DNA of 64,000 nucleotides, from assembly GCF_036013935.1 (NCBI RefSeq), contig NZ_CP107902.1:9209001-9273000 (forward strand), written 5' to 3'. A program made the translations under genes and the position numbers. How positions within the stretch are numbered: position 1 is the first letter of the stretch; every line of letters begins with the position of its first letter. The DNA comes from Streptomyces sp. NBC_00461 (GTDB lineage Bacteria > Actinomycetota > Actinomycetes > Streptomycetales > Streptomycetaceae). The notes beneath the pieces are model-generated. The model was given only the letters and a program-made list of their open reading frames with translations, made no database searches and was not told the origin of the DNA. Positions 57,421 through 64,000 of this stretch are shown piece by piece.

Positions 57421-60400
57421 CTACCGGTGGTCCCCGACGGTGACGGAGCCCTTGACCTTCGCGCCCGTCCGGTTGTCGTAGATCACGTCACCGGTGGACT
57501 TCTTCCAGATCCTGATGCGGAAGGTGTCCGGGGTGTCGGTGGCGGTGACGCGGAAGGCGTAGCCGCCCGTGCCGTTGACCGTGCCGGAGCCCTGGTACAC
57601 GGCCTGGGAGCCGGTGATCACCAGCCAGTCGGAGCCGGTGGAGCGGAACTGCAGCCTGGCCGGGCCGAGTTCGAGGGATACCCGGCCCGTGGGGGTGGTG
57701 GCTCCCTTCGCGTAGAACGCTGTGACGAAGAAGGCTGCCTTGCCGGTCAGGTCCGGTCTGGCGGGGTAGGCGCCCGCCGGAGAGGTGAAGACGCCGGTGG
57801 CGAACGCGGGTCCGGCGGAGCGGTCGTAGGCGATCAGTTCGGGGAGCGTCCTGCTGTCCGTGGCGCCGTCGTCGTCGGTGACGGTGATCACCGGTCGCCG
57901 TATTCCCGCCTTGGTGTAGGTGTGTTCGGCGCGGCAGCCGGTGACCGTGACCGTGCCGGGCTGCGGCTCGCCGCCGTCCTTCCAGTCGACCGCGCAGGTG
58001 TGGGTGTCGATCGCGCCCGGGTCGGTGAACTCGGCGGTGACGACTGCCCGTTTGTCCACCGACACCGGGGACCGCGGCCCCTCGGCGGAGGTGATGGCCG
58101 GTGCCACGTTGGACACCGTGACGGTCGCCGTGTCGCTGCTGCGGCCGCCGGTCAGGGTGGCCGTGTAGGTGCCGTCGTCGGTGCACGTGACGGTGGTCTT
58201 CGCCGTCCCGGGGTCGGCGACGGTGCAGGGCGCTCCCTTGTCGACCGTCCAACTCGGGCTGCCCGCACCGGAGATGGTGCCGTTCAGCGCGAGGGCGTCG
58301 CCTTCCCTCCCGCCGACGTCCGCACCGGCGTGCACGATGGTCACCGGGTCGATGCTCGTCAGGGTGGGCGCGACCTTCTTGATCAGGCCGTCCGCGTCGA
58401 ACTCCAGCTTGTCGATGGTCGTTTCGCGGTGTGTGCCGTCACCGCCGGGGATGGCGAACCGGTGGTAGGCGATGTACCAGTCGTCGGTGTTCGGGACGTG
58501 GACGACCGAGTGGTGGCCGGTGCCCTTGATGCCGAGGGAGAGGTCCTTCTCCAGGATCACGCCGTGCTTGGTCCAGGGGCCGGTGGGGGAGGGCCCGGTG
58601 GCGTAGGCGACGCGGTAGTTCTCGTCGCGGGTGTCGTTCTCCGACCACATGAAGTAGTAGGTGCCCTTGCGCTTGACGACGAACGAGCCCTCGTTGTAGC
58701 CGCTGGGCGTGATGTCCTTCGTCTTCGAGGTGTCGACGGAGGTCATGTCGTCGTTCAGCGGAGCCACGTAGGCATGTCCGTTGCCCCAGTAGAGGTAGGA
58801 CTGCCCGTCGTCGTCGGTGAAGACCGCCGGGTCGATCATCTGGCCGCTGAACTGGCCCGCCTTCAGCAGCGGTTGCCCTAGCGCGTCCTTGAAGGGACCG
58901 GTGGGCGAGTCGGACACCGCGACCCCGATGTTGGCGTCGGCGCAGAAGTAGAAGTAGTACTTCCCGTCCTTCTCGGCGATCGTCGGCGCCCAGGCCCTGC
59001 TGTCCGCCCAGCTGACGTCGGGACCCAGGTCGAGGATGACGCCGTGGTCCTTCCAGTGGACCAGGTCGGTGGAGGAGTACGCCTTGAACTGCGTACCGCT
59101 CCAGCCGTCGAAGCCGTCGGTCGTCGGGTAGATGTAGAAGGTGTCGCCGAACCGCACGATGTTCGGGTCCGCGTTGAGGCCCGGCAGAACCGGGCTCCTC
59201 ATGACGAGCGCCGAGACCGTCCAGGCGCGCTTCTTCCCGTCGGACCCCGTCACCTCGTACGTCACCGGCTTGCTGAAGTCCTGCACGCTGCCGGAGGCGG
59301 GGCTGATCGCCGCGCCGTGCGCGAGGGTGAACTCCGGTGCCAGCGCGGTGAGATCGGTGCCTTCCTTCATCGGCAGTGTGACCTTGCTGTCGGCGTTGTC
59401 GACGATGGCGTCCACCTTCAGCGCGGGGTGCGCCGCCTTGGCGATGCCCGCGGTGTTGCCGCTGAGCTCCATGACCTCCGCGGCCGACAGGGCCCGGTCG
59501 TAGATGCGGAAGTCGTCGACCTCGCCGCCGAAGTACGGGTCGGCCGCGTACAGGGAGCGGCCGATGTAGCCGCTGTAGTCCTTGTTCGCGTCGTACAGGT
59601 CGGACGGCTTGATGGTGGTCGTCGTACGGGCCGCCTCGACGCCGTCGACGTAGAGGACCATCGTGCCGGTCGCACCGTCGAGGGTCACGGTGACGTGCCG
59701 CCACTGGCCGGGCGTCAGCTGCGAGCCCGCAGTCACCTTCGACTCCGCCGACCAACTCGCCTTCGTGATCGCCGAGTAGAGGCTGTTGCCGCCGTTGGAG
59801 GGCGTCGCGAACAGGTACTTGTCGCTGTCAGGACCGAGCCCGAACAGCCACTGGAAACTGCTGCCGCCCTTCCACTTGGCGTACGTCGACACGGTCACGC
59901 TGTCGGCGTCCTTCAGCACACCGCCCGGGACCTTCACATACGGCGAGCCGGTGTCGCCGGACATCTTGAACGAGCCGCCCTTCACGCCGGTGCCGAAGGC
60001 GGGCGTGCCGACATACGTGCCGTGGTAGCCGTGGCCGCTGGAGTCGACCGCGATGTTCCCGCCCGTCTCGTCGAAGTCGTAGTGCAGGAGCAGGTCGGCC
60101 GGGATGTCGGCGCCCTCCTCCGAGACGGTGACCGCGGCCTGCACGGGGATCGCCGCGCCGTCCGGCAGGCTGCCGGTCACGGTGAAGGTGCCGGCCTGCG
60201 CGTAGGCCGAGGCCGGGACGTCGTCCCAGGTGACCGCGACGGGCCGCTCGACGCCGTCCGCGTACTTCGCGATCACGGTGGCCGGCAGGACCGGCGCCCG
60301 ACCGGTCCTGGTCCTCACCTTCACGCTCTCGACGCTCTGCACCAACTGGTCGGGCTGGTAGGCGCGCAGGAGGCGGTCGTACTCGGCCTGGGTGACGGGC

Positions 60401-62625
60401 AGGACGGTGCCGTGGCGGGGCTTGGCCGGCAGGTCGTAGCCGGTGGACGGGGTCCAGTTGCCGGAGTCGAGGTCCGTCGTCTCGAACGGGAGGTAGCCGC
60501 GGCCGCCGAACTCGTCGAGGAAGGCGTACCACTTCTCCTCGGTGTTGGACTTGAACACCAACGGCCCCTCGGCCGCGCTCATCGTGCCCTTGCCGATGCC
60601 CTCCGCGACCGCGGTCCAGGAGGGGTTGAGGATCGAGTCGCTCTTCTCCTCGAAGATGAACTTGCTGTTGGGCGTGGAGGAGCTGTTGTTGCGCTCGTCC
60701 TTGGACAGGCGGTAGTACGTCCCGTCGTGCTGGATCATCGTGGAGTCGATGACCGAGTAGCCGCGGTCGATCCACACCTTGGGCTTGCTGAAGGTGTAGA
60801 AGTCACGGGTGGTCGCGTACATCATGCGGTTGTACGTGTCGCCGGAGTGCGCCTCGTTGTCGTACAGCTTCGAGGCCCAGAAGACCACGTACTCGCCGAG
60901 CTTCGCGTCGTAGAACGCCTCCGGCGCCCAGGTGTTGCCCGCGCTGTCGGGGGAGATCTTCACCAGTCGCTGGTTCGTCCAGTGGACCAGGTCGGTGGAC
61001 TCCCAGATCATGATGGACTTGCTGCCGGTGCGCTGGGCGGCGTCCCAGTCGCCGTTGCCGTAGATCCTGAGGTCGGTGGCGATCTGGTAGAACTTGTCTC
61101 CCTCGGGGGAGCGGATGATGAACGGGTCGCGCAGGCCCTTCTCGCCGAGCGTGGAGGTCAGGACCGGCTTGCCGCCGTTCAACTCCCGCCAGTGCAGCGG
61201 GTCGTTGCCCTTGCTGAGGGCGGAGTAGAGCTGTTCGCCGTCCGCGGTGCCCTCGCCGGTGAAGTAGCTGAACATATAGCCCTTGAGGGCTTCCTTCGCG
61301 GGCAGTTCGGGCACCTTGGCCGTCAGGACGCGGGTGGCGCTCGCCTCGCCCTTGGTGACGGTGGCGGTCAGGTCGACGGTGGTGGCGCCGTCGCCGTGCG
61401 CGGGGCGGTGCACCACGCCGTCCGCGGAGACCGCGTCGGGGTCGGCGGAGGACCAGGTGACGTTCGTGCCGTAGGCGCCGTCGGCGGGCAGGGTGAGGTT
61501 GCCGCGTGCGTCATCCAGGTTGTGGACGGTCAGCGCGTCGGCGGCCTGCCGGGCGGCGGTGGCGTCGTCGAAGTCGGGCAGGACGGTGACCTCGAAGGTC
61601 CGGGTGTCGGTGACCGTACCCTTCCGCAGCGTCGCCGTGAGGGTGGCGTGGCCGTCGGGCGAACCGGCGGCGGGGCGCGTCACCCGGCCCGAGTCCGAGA
61701 CCACGTCGGTGTTGTCGCTGGACCAACTGATGCCGGAACCACCGGCCGTGCCGGTCTTCGGCAGATCCAGATCCGTCGTCACGGCACTGGTGTCACCGAG
61801 GCCGAGGGCCGCCTTGTCGTCGGCGACGCCCTGGGTGTCGACAGGGAGGGCGAGTTGCTCGACCTCGGAGCCGGCCAGTGCGCGGTCGTATACGCGGAAG
61901 TCGCGGATGCGGCCCTTGAAGAGCTGGTCGCCGGAGTAGACGGACCTGCCTATGTAGTCGGCGGTGGTGGTGCCGGAGCCGATCGCGCCGGGCGTGATGC
62001 TCACCGACGTGTTGCGGCCGACCTCGACGCCGTCCTCGTAGAGCACGCCCGTGGTGCCGGTCTGGGTGTAGGCGATGTGCTTCCAGACCGAGCGCGTCAG
62101 ATTGTGGGAGTCGGACGGCTTGGTGGTCTGCTCGGTCGACCAGTTGCCGCTCGCGACCGACGTACGGAAGGAGTTGCCGGTGCTGAACAGGTAGCCGTTC
62201 CCGTTGCCGCTGCTGGCGTTGCCGAAGCCGTAGAGGAAGTACGGCGTGGTCTGCGCGGAGTCGATGCGTACGTCGAGGGAGACGGTGATCGAGTCCATCC
62301 CCTTCATGACGTCGTCCGGCACCTTGATGTAGGTGTCGGTGCCGTTGAAGGCGAGCCCCTGACCGGATGCCGACCAGTCGGCGGTGCCGTTGACCGTACC
62401 GGTGCGCCCGTTGCCGGAGGCGTCGCTCACCGTGGTCCCGGAATCGGCGTCCAGCTTGTACCACAGGGCCAGTCCGTCGGTGACGTCCGAGACTTCGGCG
62501 GACTGCGCCGCCTGCGCGGGGAGTGCCGGTCCGGCGAGGGCCAGAAGCATCGAGGCGGCGGTCAGCCCGGCGAGATGGCCCGCCAGGCCTCTCGCGCGGC
62601 CGCGGAATCGTGCGATGTGCGTCAT
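57421..62625 (-). CDS. Giant secreted protein with two GH43 and two LamG domains
   Basis: A 1734-residue secreted arabinan/xylan-degrading protein. Order: signal peptide (ending near LPAQAAQ), LamG/concanavalin-like domain 1 (about 45-260), two bacterial Ig-like repeats (about 265-450), GH43 domain 1 (about 455-765), an Ig-like domain, LamG 2 (about 850-1065), a small beta domain, GH43 domain 2 (about 1155-1440), a PKD-like pair and a C-terminal beta domain. GH43 base Asp residues are in LRDPFIIR and NADPNIVR, with general acid Glu in AAEGPLVF and YNEGSFVV. Likely activity is alpha-L-arabinofuranosidase or beta-xylosidase. ATG 62625 follows GGGAAC. It is a single-gene unit. Confidence 0.93.
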   Translation of the reverse strand: MTHIARFRGRARGLAGHLAGLTAASMLLALAGPALPAQAAQSAEVSDVTDGLALWYKLDADSGTTVSDASGNGRTGTVNGTADWSASGQGLAFNGTDTYIKVPDDVMKGMDSITVSLDVRIDSAQTTPYFLYGFGNASSGNGNGYLFSTGNSFRTSVASGNWSTEQTTKPSDSHNLTRSVWKHIAYTQTGTTGVLYEDGVEVGRNTSVSITPGAIGSGTTTADYIGRSVYSGDQLFKGRIRDFRVYDRALAGSEVEQLALPVDTQGVADDKAALGLGDTSAVTTDLDLPKTGTAGGSGISWSSDNTDVVSDSGRVTRPAAGSPDGHATLTATLRKGTVTDTRTFEVTVLPDFDDATAARQAADALTVHNLDDARGNLTLPADGAYGTNVTWSSADPDAVSADGVVHRPAHGDGATTVDLTATVTKGEASATRVLTAKVPELPAKEALKGYMFSYFTGEGTADGEQLYSALSKGNDPLHWRELNGGKPVLTSTLGEKGLRDPFIIRSPEGDKFYQIATDLRIYGNGDWDAAQRTGSKSIMIWESTDLVHWTNQRLVKISPDSAGNTWAPEAFYDAKLGEYVVFWASKLYDNEAHSGDTYNRMMYATTRDFYTFSKPKVWIDRGYSVIDSTMIQHDGTYYRLSKDERNNSSSTPNSKFIFEEKSDSILNPSWTAVAEGIGKGTMSAAEGPLVFKSNTEEKWYAFLDEFGGRGYLPFETTDLDSGNWTPSTGYDLPAKPRHGTVLPVTQAEYDRLLRAYQPDQLVQSVESVKVRTRTGRAPVLPATVIAKYADGVERPVAVTWDDVPASAYAQAGTFTVTGSLPDGAAIPVQAAVTVSEEGADIPADLLLHYDFDETGGNIAVDSSGHGYHGTYVGTPAFGTGVKGGSFKMSGDTGSPYVKVPGGVLKDADSVTVSTYAKWKGGSSFQWLFGLGPDSDKYLFATPSNGGNSLYSAITKASWSAESKVTAGSQLTPGQWRHVTVTLDGATGTMVLYVDGVEAARTTTTIKPSDLYDANKDYSGYIGRSLYAADPYFGGEVDDFRIYDRALSAAEVMELSGNTAGIAKAAHPALKVDAIVDNADSKVTLPMKEGTDLTALAPEFTLAHGAAISPASGSVQDFSKPVTYEVTGSDGKKRAWTVSALVMRSPVLPGLNADPNIVRFGDTFYIYPTTDGFDGWSGTQFKAYSSTDLVHWKDHGVILDLGPDVSWADSRAWAPTIAEKDGKYYFYFCADANIGVAVSDSPTGPFKDALGQPLLKAGQFSGQMIDPAVFTDDDGQSYLYWGNGHAYVAPLNDDMTSVDTSKTKDITPSGYNEGSFVVKRKGTYYFMWSENDTRDENYRVAYATGPSPTGPWTKHGVILEKDLSLGIKGTGHHSVVHVPNTDDWYIAYHRFAIPGGDGTHRETTIDKLEFDADGLIKKVAPTLTSIDPVTIVHAGADVGGREGDALALNGTISGAGSPSWTVDKGAPCTVADPGTAKTTVTCTDDGTYTATLTGGRSSDTATVTVSNVAPAITSAEGPRSPVSVDKRAVVTAEFTDPGAIDTHTCAVDWKDGGEPQPGTVTVTGCRAEHTYTKAGIRRPVITVTDDDGATDSRTLPELIAYDRSAGPAFATGVFTSPAGAYPARPDLTGKAAFFVTAFYAKGATTPTGRVSLELGPARLQFRSTGSDWLVITGSQAVYQGSGTVNGTGGYAFRVTATDTPDTFRIRIWKKSTGDVIYDNRTGAKVKGSVTVGDHR

Positions 62626-62975
62626 GTCGAGGTTCCCTGCTGAGACATGGCTGACGGCGGACGGTGAGGCGGGACGGGCGCACGGACGAGGGCCGACGAC
62701 GGCGTTCTTGTCGTGGACCTGGGGTTACGCGGAGGTGACGTCGTGTTGCGAGAGTGTCAATCGGCGCACTGTGCAGCGTCAAGAGGTATCGAACAATGTG
62801 CGACAGGTCGAACGGAAGCGGCAACTTGGCGCGCTGGAACAGCACTTGGCTGAGCCGACCGCCTCTGAGATCGTCGCCGTCGTCGGTGCGCGGCGAACGC
62901 GTGAACCGTTCGCCCCGGGTGGCGGGCCGGCCGGGATCGTAGGCAAGGTGGAGATCTGCGGAGAGGCGGGTGGAG
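62626..62975. other. 350-bp divergent control region
   Basis: No gene is seen. TCGAAC occurs at 62789-62794 and 62808-62813, 19 bases apart, and GCACTGTGC (62766-62774) is a short palindrome. On the minus strand two TTGAC motifs near 62755-62785 could be -35 elements for the GH43 gene, though no good -10 was identified. These suggest LacI-type sugar control of the glycosidase. GGAG sequences just before 62976 serve the plus-strand flavoprotein. Confidence 0.45.
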
Positions 62976-64000
62976 ATGACCACTGCGACCGTGGTGGGAG
63001 CCGGGCCCAACGGTCTGGCCGCCGCCGTGGCCCTGGCCCGCGCCGGTGTACGGGTGACCGTGCTGGAGGCGGCCGACACGATCGGCGGCGGGACCCGTTC
63101 CGGTGAGGCGACCGTGCCGGGGCTGTTGCACGATCACTGCTCGGCCATCCATCCCATGGCCGTCGGCTCGTCGTTCCTGAACGAGCTGGGCCTGGACCGT
63201 CACGGTCTGCGCTGGGCGTGGCCGGACATCGACTGCGTGCATCCGCTGGACGGCGGCACGGCCGGCGTACTGCACCGCTCGGTCACCCGGACCGCCGCAG
63301 GTCTCGGCGCCGACGGCCGAGCTTGGCGGCGGCTGTTCCAGGGCCCTTCGGCGGCGTACGACACCTTCGGCGACGACATCATGGGCCCGCTTCTGCGCCT
63401 GCCCCGGCACCCGGTCCGGCTCGCCCGCTTCGGCGTTCCCGCGCTCGCACCGGCGTCGCTGCTGGCGAAGCTGTTCAGGACGGAGGAGGCCCGGGGGCTG
63501 TGGGGTGGGGCGGCGGCGCACGCCTTCCATCCGCTGGAGCGGCCGTTCAGCGCGAGCATCGGGCTGGGCGTCGTCACCGCGGGACACCGCTACGGTTGGG
63601 CGGTCGCCGTGGGAGGCTCGCGCCGCATCGCCGACGCCCTGGCGGCCCTGCTGCTCGAACTCGGCGGGAAGATCGAGACCGGCGTGCGGGTGCGGACGGT
63701 CACGCAGTTGCCGCGCGCGGACGTGACCCTCTGGGACGTGGCGCCCAGGGCCCTGGCCGACATCCTCGGCGATCTGCTGCCGGCCCGGATCGGCCGCGCC
63801 TACCGGCGCTACCGGCACGGACCGGGTGCGTTCAAGGTCGACTTCGCGGTCGAGCACGGAGTGCCCTGGCGGGCCGAGGCGGCGCGGCGGGCGGGCACGG
63901 TGCACGTCGGCGGCACGTACGCGCAGATCGCCGCCGCTGAGCGGGACATCCACGGCGGCCGAATGCCGGCACGGCCCTTCGTCCTGGTCGGACAGCAGTA
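62976..64000 (+). CDS. Phytoene-desaturase-like FAD oxidoreductase (cut by window end)
   Basis: The first 341 residues of a flavin amine-oxidase/phytoene-desaturase-family protein that runs off the right edge. FAD binds through TATVVGAGPNGLAAAVALAR, and EAADTIGGGTRS follows as the conserved second motif. The substrate domain has HDHCSAIHPMAVGS and AHAFHPLERPFSAS, and SRRIADALAALLLELGG leads back to the FAD fold. Such proteins desaturate or oxidise carotenoids or related hydrophobic compounds; the substrate here is unknown. ATG 62976 is set by the family-like N-terminus with GTGGAG in front. The stop codon lies outside the window. Confidence 0.88.
   Translation, partial: MTTATVVGAGPNGLAAAVALARAGVRVTVLEAADTIGGGTRSGEATVPGLLHDHCSAIHPMAVGSSFLNELGLDRHGLRWAWPDIDCVHPLDGGTAGVLHRSVTRTAAGLGADGRAWRRLFQGPSAAYDTFGDDIMGPLLRLPRHPVRLARFGVPALAPASLLAKLFRTEEARGLWGGAAAHAFHPLERPFSASIGLGVVTAGHRYGWAVAVGGSRRIADALAALLLELGGKIETGVRVRTVTQLPRADVTLWDVAPRALADILGDLLPARIGRAYRRYRHGPGAFKVDFAVEHGVPWRAEAARRAGTVHVGGTYAQIAAAERDIHGGRMPARPFVLVGQQ

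Noticed and set aside
59044..62643. A 1199-residue open frame on the plus strand opposite the GH43 gene.
   Set aside because: It lies entirely antisense to a gene with clear domains and motifs, and its composition (Gly/Val/Arg-rich, no motifs) is that of a GC-rich shadow frame.
1..64000. Insertion sequences, prophage, tRNA or rRNA genes.
   Set aside because: I found no transposase or integrase motif, no terminal inverted repeats with target duplications and no cloverleaf or rRNA sequence.

Overview
The window is a 64-kb stretch of a high-GC actinobacterial chromosome, almost certainly Streptomyces. The evidence is uniform GC-rich codon use with many GTG starts and GTGA overlaps, and an abundance of Ser/Thr kinases, SpoIIE-type phosphatases, LacI/ROK, IclR, TetR and MarR regulators and secreted glycosidases. 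Typical streptomycete families are also present (a DUF6421-type protein, a DUF6986-type aldolase-like protein, a Trypco2-like protein). I see no transposase, integrase, tRNA, rRNA or CRISPR array.

Layout. 1-9.5 kb is a conserved metabolic block: DUF6421-type protein, SDR and threonine-aldolase-like enzyme in one operon; a transglutaminase-like/B3-B4 pair; a PlsC-type acyltransferase; divergent DUF4395 and thioredoxin genes; a flavin reductase preceded by a tiny cysteine-ended leader peptide; and etfB-etfA. 9.5-25 kb holds an exo/endonuclease-phosphatase, an aldolase-like protein behind a clear operator, a membrane Ser/Thr kinase, a LacI regulator divergent from a ROK kinase across a perfect palindrome, a GH27 alpha-galactosidase, an ATPase-NUDIX fusion, a kinase-like protein next to a decayed metallo-beta-lactamase-fold gene, an M20 dipeptidase and a geranylgeranyl-reductase-like flavoprotein. 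25-36 kb is regulator-rich: a TetR gene with an unusual array of about 19-bp repeats, a NarL-type two-component system, an MFS pump with a divergent MarR regulator, a second MFS protein and a kinase with a beta-propeller-like ectodomain.

36-49 kb is a sugar-uptake and sugar-acid region. It begins with a small double-glycine-leader peptide gene and a divergent transglutaminase-like gene that lacks the expected catalytic His. Then come a XylFGH-type ABC transporter, a SpoIIE phosphatase translationally coupled to a second sugar-binding lipoprotein, and an IclR-controlled set (Zn-dehydrogenase, FAH-family hydrolase, IlvD/Edd dehydratase) that would fit a non-phosphorylative diketo-hydrolase pathway.

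49.5-57.4 kb is the most unusual region. It contains a membrane-anchored solute-binding-like protein, a membrane protein, a VWA/zinc-ribbon protein, a PknG-like kinase and a trypsin-like protease with a P-loop module, all on one strand, with a Trypco2-like gene divergent from them. This resembles predicted NTP- and protease-dependent conflict or signalling systems. The window ends with a giant secreted protein carrying two GH43 domains and the start of a phytoene-desaturase-like flavoprotein cut by the right edge.

A recurring feature is that many genes have a good -10 hexamer only 6-9 bases before the start codon and no ribosome binding site, so their transcripts are probably leaderless.
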